Notes under the pieces: generated by a model
Seen by the model: the letters and a program-made list of their open reading frames with translations, nothing else
What the model was told of the DNA's origin: nothing
Database searches by the model: none
Program-made: the position numbers and the translations under genes
In this document: positions 1 through 11,140 of the stretch, one piece after another
Numbering within the stretch: position 1 is the first letter of the stretch
Layout of the letters: each line of letters opens with the position of its first letter
Assembly: GCA_954871525.1 (NCBI GenBank)
Contig: OX940871.1
Coordinates: forward strand, 16,026,532-16,090,531
Direction of reading: 5' to 3'
DNA from: Parietaria judaica
Lineage: Eukaryota > Streptophyta > Magnoliopsida > Rosales > Urticaceae
DNA: 64,000 nucleotides

Positions 1-969
1 TAACGTGTAGGTGACGTGGCGATAGACTAACAGATGTTAAGTTTGACTGGACGGAATTAGTGCTTGCCACAGATTGACCGAGTTTGGCTACTTTAGCCGC
101 TATAAATCCAGTTTGGACCTTTATCGACACAAATCATGAAAGTTTGGCTACTTTAGCCGCTATTATCCCTTTAGTTTATAACCGTGTTTCATACTTCTGT
201 TGTTGATTGTTTCAAATTATAATAATGTTTACTTTTTAATTAGATATTTAAAAACACTATAATTACGGAAGTATGATACACATAATATGAGGTTTGGATT
301 GAGTTTTTGTCTTGGATCGGGCCAATCCAACTTTCGATATCTGGGCAAAGAATACGACTTGATAGATTTCCTCCATTAACTTTTATATTATCAAGTTAAA
401 GACTTTGTAGTGGACATGACCTCGTTTGTTCTTGCGAGTAATAATTATCATTTGGAAATTGACCATATAATTTATGTATTTGAATTAATAATAGTTATGT
501 AGTAGCAGATAATTATGATATAAAAATGAAGATTTATTAAAAAAATATTTATAAGAAATTTATAGCAGAGACAGCTTTGTGGCTATAACTCTTGCATGAT
601 TTGAGTTTTCCGTGGTCGTTGTTGTAAAAAAAAAAATCAAATTTGGACCGTTGAATCAAACAATTTCATAGTCGTCGCTGTACGTGACTATAGTGTGGCC
701 TTTAGCGACTTCACTGTCGTCGACGTGCCTATTTTTCTTGCATGTCCACAATTCATCAACGAAAGAAGACATATACGAATTTCGTATAGACAACTCTTTT
801 AAGATAATTTGAGTTTCGATAATCAATGTTATGACACAAAATAATAATGAATATTGACCTTATCATTTATCCTAATCATACAAAAATCATATGCACGCAA
901 TTGAGATGCCATGACTGGTTAATTAGTGATATATACAAGTAAACAAAAATCATGATTCTGTCTAATATC
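1..969. other. Intergenic, AT-rich, with a 23-bp direct repeat
   Basis: No gene is visible. A 23-bp word beginning AGTTTGGCTACTTTAGCC occurs at 81-103 and again at 141-163, exactly 60 bp apart, in a GC-richer patch that looks like the end of an old repeat cut by the window edge. The remainder is AT-rich without coding signal. The DUF241 gene downstream is on the minus strand and ends at 970, so this is its 3' flank. Confidence 0.5.
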
Positions 970-1857
970 TCAAGATGTTAGAAGATTAAGAAGAGAAACC
1001 CTATGCTGTAACAAGCCTCTAAACAAGCTGTCCAATCCAGACTCCAGGCCATCCACCAAACCGTCAAGAGCTTCTAATCGTCTCTGCACGGTTTCAACTC
1101 CGAAAACATTCTTGTCGTTTCTCTTCCTCAGTTGCCCTAGCAAAGATGTGACACTCAAGTCAACGCTCCCGACTTCGTTGAAGATTCTGTCTTCTTTCTC
1201 CGGCGAACCAATCAATACCAACTTGGAGACCAAACCCCAACCACTAGCTTTAGCCTTTGTCGCGGGTTGCTCCGACAACAATACAAACAGACACCGTAAG
1301 ATGGAGACTGCCACGGAGCTGGAATCTCTCGTCACCGCAATCGCAACGTGAAGAGAGTGATCCTCATGCACACACGACAAGGCTTCAACGTGACGTCTTT
1401 CCGTCGCTTTCAGAGCCCTAAGGCTCTTCGCGGTTTCCTTCTTGGCACTCTTTCTGAAAGACACGTAAGAGTTCGCGGCGCTCTCGACGCTAGAAAATTC
1501 CTTCCGACGCAGCGACGAGCTGAGGGCTCGCGCGACGTCCTTCGTCTTCCAAAGCAAGTCTCGGGCGGAGGCACAGGCGTCGAGGATTGCTACAGAACCG
1601 TCGATCGCTTCGTCAACGATTTTTCTCGAGGCGCTCGGGAGAACTGACCGAGATTGCAAGAGTTGTTGGGTGGAGTTATACAAGTGGACGAGCTCAGACA
1701 GGCCTGTCTGAATCTCTTCCATTCCCACACACCTTCCTTTAGGGTTTTTCCAGTTCGTTTTCAACTGGTTAAGCAGCGCTTCGATCGCCTTGGCGTTAGG
1801 GCTTAGCCGTGACGGCAAGCTGATAGATCTCATGGGTTTCACTGAAGAGCTCGTCAT
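970..1857 (-). CDS. DUF241 family protein, intact (copy 1)
   Basis: Intronless 295-residue reading frame. It starts at the ATG at 1857-1855 (protein MTSSSVKPMRSISLPSRLSP) and ends at the stop at 972-970. Family features are the basic N-terminal motif RSISLPSRLSP, the segment GMEEIQTGLSELVHLYNSTQQLL, the helical core with DACASARDLL, the basic SSLRRKEF and FRKSAKKE segments, and the C-terminal VQRRLEALDGLVDGLESGLDSLFRGLLQHRVSLLN. This is the plant DUF241 family, whose biochemical role is not established; the sequence predicts a mostly helical soluble protein with no signal peptide or membrane span. It is nearly collinear with the copy at 46962-47834. Length and absence of introns fit the family. 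The 5' flank holds a TATA-like element and blocks shared with two other copies, so it is probably expressed. Confidence 0.88.
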   Translation of the reverse strand: MTSSSVKPMRSISLPSRLSPNAKAIEALLNQLKTNWKNPKGRCVGMEEIQTGLSELVHLYNSTQQLLQSRSVLPSASRKIVDEAIDGSVAILDACASARDLLWKTKDVARALSSSLRRKEFSSVESAANSYVSFRKSAKKETAKSLRALKATERRHVEALSCVHEDHSLHVAIAVTRDSSSVAVSILRCLFVLLSEQPATKAKASGWGLVSKLVLIGSPEKEDRIFNEVGSVDLSVTSLLGQLRKRNDKNVFGVETVQRRLEALDGLVDGLESGLDSLFRGLLQHRVSLLNLLTS

Positions 1858-2390
1858 TTTACGTGAGCGAGTAAATATCTCACGAAAACCACTGTTTTGG
1901 ATGAATTTGCAATGAGTTTTGAGTGACAGAAAAGTGTATTAAGGCCATATATATAGTGGCTCAAACAAAGAGAAATTAAAAAATGGAAAAGAATTATGTT
2001 GTGTTGCAATTGTGGGCAACAATCTCAACCCTATTTAATTTGTAAATTATTAGTTAAATACGATCATTATTAGTAGCAACGACCATGCATGTGAGACAGC
2101 AATGTGTCGGATTGTCCCCTCTAATCATTTTGGTCATGATTTGATCAATGAATACTAATTATTATTAATTAAGGCTTGCAAGTGGGAGATTGTACAATGA
2201 TACCATACTGGCCACTCAAGTAAGAGAATGACAAAATTAAGGACAAGATTTAGCCTCAGGTCTATGAATCTAGGAGTGTTGTGAGAGATATATAATTGAG
2301 GTTTAATTATTTCATTCAATCAACAATGTGTTGCAAATTCATCCCCTTTGGTGTTTGCAATTAGGCACCGCACTGAATTCCGTATGAATA
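1858..2390 (-). promoter_or_regulatory. Upstream region of DUF241 copy 1 with conserved blocks
   Basis: Reading on the minus strand away from the ATG, there is a TATA-like run at 1955-1947. A ~55-bp block at about 2132-2078 contains TTAGAGGGGACAA and TGGTCGTTGCT, and a second block lies near 2385-2334. All have counterparts in the same order upstream of the DUF241 copies at 13063 and 46962. The leader sequence just before the ATG (AAAACAGTGG, then CTCACGTAAAATG) is also shared with the 46962 copy. Function as a promoter is inferred from position and conservation. Confidence 0.6.
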
Positions 2391-4403
2391 GTACTTTACC
2401 ATTTGCCATTAATTGACCCACTTGCAGTGAACCAAATCATTTTTATTTTAAATATTAGAGGCACGACACAAATTTATGTAAAATTAATAGTATGAATATT
2501 TCATTTTCCTTGTCTTGGGAATGGGATGATACGTATAATTAAGATTAAAAAGTAAATAAATAAAAAAGATGATGTCGCAATTTTGTCACATTTCACAGAG
2601 GACATCACATGCTCGTCGAATCACCATGATTCTAATGTGTCGTGCAGATTTCATTTCACACAACTATGAGAGTCATAAATTGATCGCGCCTTTATTTTAT
2701 CAAATTTGAGGAAACACAATAAATTCTAGCTTCTGAAATTGTCCCATTTATCTTTTCCTTTTATAAAAACACATATTTACATTTATATATCAGCATCATG
2801 TTATTATCCTCACTACTTAACAAATTTCTTGCATTAGTTACTTGCACATTACCTTTGATCAATTTCGATAAGAGTGAACAAAAGAAATCAGAAACCGAAA
2901 ATCATATTATTGGCATTGAATATATCTAATACCGAATTTGAATCCTACGAATCAAACACTGATCAAAAACCATATATATATATATACATCAGTTAATATT
3001 AAATAGATCGAACCAACAACCGCGTTTACCTCATATAACTACAGTATGATATATAATTTCAAATTTAGTATTGGACAATGTGTTAATATATACTAGTTAC
3101 TAGTGTTTACTAATTTCAAATATCATAATTTCTTACTTGATTATATTATTAGAATTTTTTTATAATATATTTATTAATATTTTTACTTAACTTTAGTGTT
3201 ATATATTCCCGTGATAAACACGATTTCTTGTATTTTAAAGTAAGAAATTCAACATTCGACTTTTCTTAAAAAAGATATCAAAATTCGTTATTCTGAGTTA
3301 TGATTTGTATAATATCGTATGAAAGACCTAATTATTCATTCTTACATTTAGGCATACACACATATGTTTATATAAACAAATATTACGTGTACTAGTGATC
3401 TTTTAGTAGTGTTGAAATGGTCAAGTCAATCGTATTTAGGCAACCAGAATCTTTCTTCACTATTTTTATTTGCTACCCAACGTACATACGAATAAATTAG
3501 CAAATGCCAGAGCAAAACGACAAGTAAAACAAACAATTCTTGCAAATCAAATTATAGATCCATGATGACAAAATGAGCGATAATGGTGTAATGTGCCTCT
3601 CTTTCTATAATAAAGAAACTGAGGCCTCTCTCTAGGCGATTGAGGTTCTGATACTTTTGCCCTGCCGGTTCATGTCTTTACATGAAGGATTAAATACTGT
3701 CAAAACACTTGATCTTCTTGCCACTTATACGCGGCATCTTGGTTTGACACCGCACAAAGATTAACAATTTGAGTTCAGTAACACTATAATTGGACAATGT
3801 CATTCATCTTCTTGTTCTTATATAGAGTGTATACCACATTTATATTAAACATGCACGGTATAATTTAATTTAATCTAAAGTAGAGACGAGTGAGTACTGT
3901 AGTTACTGTATCGGTTACCTAGTTTTGGCCCGGCCGAAATCTCTAGCTTGCTTGAGCTACTTGAGCGTACTTTTCAACGTAGCATAAGTAGAGATGTTTG
4001 TCAGGCTCTTGCTCATCAGTGTGTAATCAAACGCCTCATAAGCCTCTACGACTTTTCCGCCCCGACGGAGCGTCCTCACCATCATGTCATAGAAACTCCG
4101 AAATATTATCTTAACATCCATGCCACTCTAAGAAATTCAAAAATCCAAAGTCTTTAAATTTCTCAAGACGACAAAAAGTCAAAATTTGATCAAAATAGGA
4201 AAAACATCCGAAAATTAAAAAAAATCAGAATATCCCAAAACTTTTCCCAAGTTCCGAAAAACTTATGTAAAGTCCCGGAAACCACTGAGGAAATTTCATG
4301 AAGTAGCAAAACACTTCGAAGTCCCGAAAAAATTCCCAAAATTGACAGATAATTGGAGAAAAAAGTACATAAGTCTCGGATCCAAATCTAGAGCTCCAAA
4401 GAG
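2391..4403. other. Intergenic, AT-rich, no gene seen
   Basis: Very AT-rich sequence with short TA runs near 2970-2990. A somewhat less AT-rich patch at 3600-3780 shows no recognisable RNA or protein feature. The small open frame at 3948-4157 has no family resemblance and no plausible context. From about 4160 the sequence contains irregularly repeated CCGAAAA and TCCCAAAA words leading into the tandem duplication at 4404. Confidence 0.4.
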
Positions 4404-4580
4404 GGAAAACTCAAAAGCCGTAAGGAGATCCGAAGACGATGCACCAAACATCACATCCGCGCCAAGCAACTTGGAAGAAAAAATCCCTAAATTGGAAAAC
4501 TCAGAAAAGTCGTAAGGAGATCCAAAGACGATGCACCAAACATCACATCCGCGCCAAGCAACTTGGAAGAAAGGAAAAGA
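4404..4580. repeat. Two-copy tandem duplication, ~90-bp unit
   Basis: A unit beginning GGAAAACTC and including CGTAAGGAGATCC, GACGATGCACCAAACATCAC and CCGCGCCAAGCAACTTGG is present twice, starting at 4404 and 4494, with only a few differences. An open frame crosses both copies (4439-4627) but has no recognisable family. The high similarity suggests a recent local duplication in otherwise decayed sequence. Confidence 0.8.
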
Positions 4581-5103
4581 CCACTTCCCAGATCTACAGC
4601 AGAATCGGCCTAAGAGGAGTCCAATAAAAGGTATAAAGTTTCTTGGCCTATGTACTAGTGAATTTCGATAAATTAATACTCGGTAGATTAATAATATCGA
4701 TTAAATAATAATTTTGTCTTGTCCCGACTTGGGACTAACTAGCTAAATTAATAGTTCGCTAAATTTATAAGATATTATTTTTTGTAGAAGTATATAGATC
4801 CCAACTGATATATAAATTAATATTACATATATAATTATGTATTCACCATAAATAAAATATAATATTGCATAATTATTCATGATATATATCATCTTAAATA
4901 AAAGAAAATTACATTAGTTTAATTAATTATGTAGTCTTTATAAAATATTAACATGAAGTTGTTTTCTTGTTCTTGAAATTTATGCCTCCTACGACTTCAA
5001 TTATAAGCTTCCACATAACATTAAGAAGGTCCAATATCATATTTTTTGTGATGTAAAATATATATATATATATATATATAAATGAATACCCTAATAATAA
5101 CAA
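4581..5103. other. Intergenic, AT-rich, no gene seen
   Basis: Contains TAAATTAATA and CGATTAAATAA words (4658-4780) that resemble the MITE at 57504-57650, so a decayed relative is possible. A (TA)n run lies at about 5057-5080. No coding signal. Confidence 0.35.
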
Positions 5104-5957
5104 TTAGTGAGAGACTATGTTTAAAAGGGAGGCTCTAATCATGATCAACCTCCTAAACACACTCTCTACACCACTCTCCACCCCGTCAACACCTTCTCCA
5201 AAAACCTCCAATCTCCTTTGAGCCTCCGCGTTGTCGCTCGCAATATGGAGCAGCGAATCCACAGCTCGAAACTCATTGACACGTGGAAAGCGAACCTCTA
5301 ATTCCCCGTCTGCTTCACACGCAACACGCTTGTGGACGAACTTTGACACGCACGACCACCTTGTATAATTCCTCGCGTTGTTGGACGTAGTTAGAAACGA
5401 CAAGAGAGATTGGAACACTGAAACGCTCGTCGTACACACTTCTCTCAGACCCTCCCTCACATCGTCGTTTGTGGCCATTGCTCAAAACACCTTATCGAAT
5501 TCTTCAGCGTGGAGAGAAGCTTATTGGCTTCCTTCTTGGTTGTCTTTCTGAAGCGAGTGAAGCTCGAGAAACTCACTTCCAAGCTCGAATCGCGTTTGTT
5601 TTTGCTTCTCCGGAGAGCAGACTGAAGCTCTCGCACGTACGCGTTCGTCTCCAGGAGCACGTCTCTCGCGGAGCCACACGCGTCAAGAAGCCTCACCGAA
5701 GCGTCCAAGAGAGTGTCTCTGTGTTCCTCGCACGAGACGACTCGCTGCATTGACCCCATGCTGAGAAGGCTCTCCACGCGTCCGTAGAGATCATCGAGCG
5801 TTGCGAGGGCAGTGCAAAGGGTGTTTGAGTTGCTTGAGGCTGAAGAAACGTCTAGTGATCTGAGGGTATTGAGCTGTTCTTCAACCCTAGCTACACTTGG
5901 ATGAGACCTCGAAGGAAAGCTCACAGTTCGAGCATGATACTTTGTAGAAGCAACCAT
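5104..5957 (-). pseudogene. DUF241 family gene with one frameshift (copy 2)
   Basis: The N-terminal half starts at the ATG at 5957-5955 (MVASTKYHARTVSFPSRSHP) and runs through family motifs (LDACGSARDVLLETN, ALRRSKNKRD, FRKTTKKEANKLLSTLKNS) to a stop at 5457. The C-terminal half continues in a different frame from about 5478 (MATNDDVREGLREV) to 5104 and carries the expected ending with EGVDGVESGVESVFRRLIMIRASLLN. One single-base length change near 5470-5485 joins the two. The protein is clearly more diverged than the other three copies, with a Ser/Asn-rich segment near residues 38-45. DUF241 genes normally lack introns, so a splice is unlikely. It may be a pseudogene, or a sequencing error could hide an intact gene. 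Confidence 0.78.
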
Positions 5958-6065
5958 TATAACTAGTAGTGATGCCTAAAGCAAGTTGTTTCTATTTATT
6001 ATGAAATGTTTCTATTTATATCCATATAATATAATATATATATATATATATATATAAATATATAT

Positions 6066-6556
6066 AGTGGCGAAGCCAACTCTTTACTTGAGAAGGGGCA
6101 CTAGTAATTTTATTCTAAAAAAATATATATTTTTTAAATATAATTTAAGATTTAATACAGTTCAAGCATAAAAATAAATTAGTAGAAAATATATACATGG
6201 AATATAGAATATTGTTGTATTATATCTAACATTGAATATATATTTTATATTTTTGGTATATTTAATACTTATAGTTCACACTATTGTAATACATATATAC
6301 ACATATAATCATGTTTTAAGGACATATTTCACTAACTACTTTATGTTTTCTTAATAAAAACAAAAACCAATGGCCTATGGAATGGAGAAGAATCGAACAC
6401 TTGCCACATTGTATCATGATTACCAAAAATTAAGTAGTTTAAACCAGCTGAGCTATGCACATTATAATCAATGACTAATTAAATATTATAAATTATAGGT
6501 ATGTCAGAGGGGGCACGTGTCCCCCCTCATGCTCACATACCTTCGCCTCTGTGTAT
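6066..6556. mobile_element. Non-autonomous DNA transposon (MITE-like) with tRNA-like segment
   Basis: The ends form an imperfect terminal inverted repeat. AGTGGCGAAGCC followed by GAGAAGGGGCAC on the left corresponds, reverse-complemented, to AGAGGCGAAGG followed by GAGGGGGGACAC on the right. Both sides are flanked by TATATA, so a target duplication cannot be separated from simple sequence. Inside, on the minus strand at about 6465-6380, are a good RNA polymerase III A-box match (TAGCTCAGCTGG) and a B-box match (GTTCGATTC). The spacing is too long for a normal tRNA, so this is a tRNA-derived relic. No transposase is present. The superfamily is not assigned. Confidence 0.55.
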
Positions 6557-6561
6557 ATATT

Positions 6562-8900
6562 ATTTTTGCTTATGGAATATCTTTTTTCTAATTTTTTAGA
6601 AACATTTTTCGTGTTATTGACGTTGATATATTGTATTAATGTTCATATAGCGTTTTGGAAGTTCATATAGTGTTCTTGAGGTTCATATATTATTTTTAAT
6701 GGTTATATGAGTAATGGTGTTCTTGATGTTCATATCGTGTTTTTAAATATTGACCTAAAACTCATGCCAATTGAAAAAATAACTATTTGATGGCTTATAC
6801 ATTGGAATTTGAATATAACAAGAATTCTCACGCAAAAATATGTAAGAATTAAATTGTTGACGAGAAATGCCACAGGAAATGCTATAACATTTCTTTATTT
6901 TACATTGTTTACAGTCGTTACATCATCAATGGTACTAAAAATTAATGAGACTTCATTTTGGGACCAATATATCTTCATTATAAGAGTCGTAGTCTTAATT
7001 GGGTTCGATTACTAAATTCAACCATTAGTATCGGAACATAGATATACAACGGCTTGGAAACATAGAGTAAAATTTACATAACTGTATTTAATCCTCGAAT
7101 TAGGTCGGGAGGTTTAAAAAATATGCACTATATAGCATCATAAAAAATATAGAGCTTTGCACAGAGATATCTCGCATACATGAGATTTTTTACTTTTAGT
7201 CGAATTTCGACGTTTGAGCCCCGAAATCGATGTTTTTGCTTATGGAAATCTTTTTCCTATTTTTTAAGAAATTTTTTTCTTGTTATTGATGTTGATATAT
7301 TGTTTTAATGTTCATATAGCGTTTTTGAAGTTCATATAGTGTTCTTGATGTTCATATATTATTTTTAATGTTGGTTTGAGTATTGGTGTTCTTTATGTTC
7401 ATATCTTGTTTTTAAATATTGACCTAAAATCTCAAACCAATTGAAAATATAATTATTTTAGGGCTTATACATCAGAATTTTAATATAACAAGAAATCTCA
7501 TGCAAAAATATGTAAGGAGTAAATTGTTGACAAGAAATGCCACAGAAATGCTAAATCATTTCCTATAGTATTTTTTTTATTTTACATTGTTTACATTCAT
7601 TACATCATCAGTGGTACTAAAAATCAATAAGACTTTATTTTGGGACCAATATATCTTCATTATAAGAGTCGTAGTCTTCAAAGGGTTCGATTTCGAAATT
7701 CAACCACTAGTATCGGAATATAGATATACAACGGTTTTGAAACGTAGAGTAAAATTTACACAACTGTATTTTATCCTCGGTTTAGGTCGGGAGGTCTAAA
7801 AAATATGCACTAGATATCATCATAAAAAATATAGAGCTTTGCACAGAGAGATCTCGCATAGATAAGATTTTTTACTTTAAGTCAAATTTTGACGTTTAGG
7901 CCCTGAAATCGATATTTTTGCTTATGGAAATCTTTTTTCTATTTTTTTAGATTTGTTTTTCGTGTTATTGACGTTGATATATTGTTTTTAATATTCATAT
8001 AGCATTTTTGAAGTTTATATTGTTTTTAATGTTCATATATATAGCATTTTTTAAGATCATATTGTGTTCTTTATGTTCATATATTATTTTTAATATTGAT
8101 TTGAGTTTTGGTGTACTTGATGTTCATATACATTGGAATTTGAATATAAGAAGAATTCTCACACAAAAATATGTAAGGATAAAATTATTGGATAAAATTG
8201 TTGACGACAAACGCCACTGGAAATGCTATAGCATTTCCTATAGCATTTCTTTATTTTACATTATTTACAGTCGTTCCATCATCAATGGTACTAAAAATTA
8301 ACCAGAATTTTTGGGACCGATATATCTTCATTATAAGAGTGGTGGTCTTCAATGGGTTCGATTACTAAATTCAACCACTAGTATCGGAACATATTTATAA
8401 AACGGCTTGGAATCGTAGAGTAAAATTTACACAACTATATTTAATCCTCGAATTAGGTCGGGAGGTCTTAAAAATATGCACTAGATATCATCATAAACAA
8501 TATAGAGCTTTACACAGAGAGATCTCGCATACATGAGATTTTTTATTTCTAGTCGAATTTCGACGTTTAGGCCCAAAAATCGATGTTTCTTTCTTATGGC
8601 AATCTTTTTTCTATTTTTTAGAAACGTTTTTCGTGTTGTTTATGTTGATATATGGTTTTTAATGTTCATATAGTGTTTTTGAATTTCATATAGTGTTCTT
8701 GATGTTCACATATTATTTTTAATGTTGATTTGAGTATTGGTGTTCTTGATGTTTATATTGTGTTTTTAAATATTGAGCTAAAATCTCAAACCAATTGAAA
8801 AAAATAACTATTTTAGGGCTTATACATTGGAATTTGACTATAACAAGAACTCTCATGCAAAAATATCTAAGGATTAAATTGTCGACGAGAATTGCTAATT
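6562..8900. repeat. Tandem repeat of ~670-bp unit, about 3.5 copies
   Basis: Units begin with TTTTTGCTTATGGAA at about 6562, 7231, 7912 and 8583 (TTTCTTATGGCAA in the last), giving periods near 669, 681 and 671 bp. The fourth stops at about 8900. Each unit has the same order: an AT-rich part with repeated GTTCATATA words every ~20-25 bp, then GGGACCAATATATCTTCATT, GGGTTCGATT, TTAGGTCGGGAGGT, CTCGCATACATGAGATTTTT and CGAATTTCGACGTTT. The short open frames in it (for example 6809-7015 and 7587-7799) are the same non-conserved frame repeated and are not genes. It is a local satellite-like array, origin unknown. Confidence 0.85.
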
Positions 8901-9639
8901 TAAAATTTTAATTTATTTTTTGAATCATAATTAAAATGTGATTTAATTTATTCTTATTAATTAAGTTATGCAGTTAATATAACAAGTTGGCAGTTCATTT
9001 TGGAGTTCAATGATGCCACATCAGCATAATTTAACATCCCTAACATAAGGACCAACAAATTTTACATTCAACAAAGGTTGTGCATTTTTGCCCACACTTT
9101 GAAAGGTCGGGAACCTAAAACCCTTGTTGACCAAATGTTGTGCATTATTGCCACAATTAACCCTATATATATTAAAAATATATATATATATATATATATA
9201 TCCAAATAGAAAGGTCTCAAAATGAAACAAGCTTCATAATTTATTTTTCGTCCAAGGCCTCGGAAATTAATGGGCCGGCGCTTACAGGATCCATCCCTCA
9301 TGATTGTTAGACTCATTAGATATTTGTGGATCTCACATCTTCAATCAACATCAAGGTCCTCGAATCATAAATATTTTGACCTCGAAGCCATTAAATTAGT
9401 GGCCAAACAGACCGACAAAAAAAAAGTCCAATTGAATACCGCTTTTCACGGCTGCCGATGTCTCGATGCTCCGCTGCAGCCATGCTATTTCATCTTATTT
9501 CTGCTCTTAATACGTGTGAAGAATGACCATCAGTCAAAAGGCTAGTTAAATGATTGATAACTCCAAACTTATTCTTAATTTGGACTCTCTCAGACTCTCA
9601 CCACAAATTAAAAAAAAAAAATTGCTCATTTAATTTAAA
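8901..9639. other. Intergenic, no gene seen
   Basis: AT-rich, with a (TA)n run at about 9178-9200. A moderately GC-rich patch at 9250-9500 shows no recognisable coding family. Words such as AAGGACCAACAAATTTTAC near 9048 look like old repeat sequence but I cannot assign them. Confidence 0.35.
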
Positions 9640-10110
9640 AGACTCGACATCATGGATCTTATTTGATTCACAACTTACCCTTGGAATTTGTCGTTTTGCA
9701 CTGGCGTTTGCTTCATTCATATGAACCATATGTATGTTGGGTAACAAAACCATAGAGAATCGTATTTAAAGTAGAAGAAAGATTCTCGGTTACTAAATGC
9801 ACTTGACTTATTGGACAAAGGATCGTTAGGACACGATCTCTCTGCCGTACAATAATAATATTATTTGATAGATATATAGTTCGTGCATGGCCAAATATCG
9901 TATCTTTCTGTATCAACATTAACGTGCTTATTGGTTGTTGCTGCTAAAAAAAAAAACATGCAAAAAGAGAGGTGCAACGACCCTCCTCTGATTAATGGCT
10001 ACTAGTGTACTGAAATCTGCAAGGGACAAGTATCATGGTAATTAATTTAGACGATCTCTTCATTCAAATTTGACAAACTCTGAGGGTTTAGATTTTCTGC
10101 TGCTCAACTT
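9640..10110. repeat. Triplicated non-coding segment, copy 1
   Basis: Ordered words shared with 10730-11140 and 45410-46330 are ATCATGGATCTTATTTGATTC, then AGAAAGATTCTCGGTTACTAAA, then GGATCGTTAGGACACGA, then AAGGGACAAGTATCATGGT near 10020. Spacing and order are kept but point changes and indels are many. No coding frame is shared. It probably duplicated together with the DUF241 genes. Confidence 0.6.
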
Positions 10111-10729
10111 TGGGACATAATTTTTTACTTTTAAATCTTTTAAAAAAAAACTCTAAATAATATGTATGGAATTTAAAATAGAGTCAATAAGGGTGGTATA
10201 TGTACCCAAGTTGGCACAATTCAGGCACCCAAGTCCTTTTATCTGTGACGATTTTTATAATATATCATGTAAGTTGCACCATGGTTGACTAAAACACCGG
10301 AAAAAACTGTCGTCCGGTCTTTGCACGACCATTCTGTAAATCGTGTTTTGTACAAGTGCAAGACAAGATGATGGCGTGTGCTAGGATTAGGGCTAAATTT
10401 GACCGGGAAGTGAGACGAAGATTGCATGGTGATTTCCTGGGAGATGCATCATTATGGGCGATTATTTGCATTTATTTCCGGCATTTAATTACGACGATAT
10501 TCATTTCCTTTATTCTTGCAATTTGGTTTCCAAATTTTTATGAATATATGTTGATATTTTAAACTCTTTCGTCATCCCTCCTCATCAGATGACTTATATA
10601 TTAACCTCTGTAATGTGATTTGTTTAGTTTGGTATATTGATAAAAAGTCAGAAATTATTGTTCCAATTTGAGGATTTATTCTTTCTGATAATCTCTCGCT
10701 ACATCACAAGATATAGGATTGTATTGTCA

Positions 10730-11140
10730 TGTAAAGATTCAACATCATGGATTTCATTTGATTCACAAGAATTGTGTGGTTTACTCTCATGTTATTCTTT
10801 TTTTTTTTTCTTTTTTTCTTTTTTGAGGGACGTTTTGCTTGCTTCGTATGTATGTTGGGTAGCAAATAAACTTCAAAATCGCTTGGGAAGAAGAAGAAAG
10901 ATTCTTGATGCCTAAATACAACGGATCTAAACCACTGAATATTATATAGCTCTACAAAAATATATATTGGAGATATATGTCTCATGCATGGCCAAAAATA
11001 TAACTAGGGATTGTATAGATAGTGTGCTAGGTGCAATGCCTTTCTCAAGGCTGTGTAAAATGAAATCCGTAAAGGATATGAGCATATGGCCAATGGGAAT
11101 GATCTCAATGATCTCTTTACTGAAATGTGACAAATCATAA
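10730..11140. repeat. Triplicated non-coding segment, copy 2
   Basis: Matches the segment at 45410 closely at its left end (CATCATGGATTTCATTTGATT and AGAATTGTGTGGTTTA). It then shows the shared AGAAGAAAGATTCTTG and GAGCATATGGCCAATG words. A T-rich run at 10797-10824 interrupts it. The minus-strand open frame here has a weakly similar counterpart at 45427-45636, which reflects the DNA duplication and not a gene. Confidence 0.6.

Noticed and set aside
1112..1647. Plus-strand open frames over DUF241 copy 1
   Set aside because: Antisense shadows of the minus-strand gene; no family match.
3948..4627. Two small plus-strand frames
   Set aside because: No recognisable family; the second merely spans a tandem duplication.
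6809..8301. Similar small frames recurring in the 670-bp repeats
   Set aside because: They recur because the DNA repeats; frame and length are not conserved among units.
10704..10985. Minus-strand frame weakly similar to one at 45427-45636
   Set aside because: Similarity follows from the duplicated non-coding segment; both frames differ in length and contain a homopolymer-derived Lys run.
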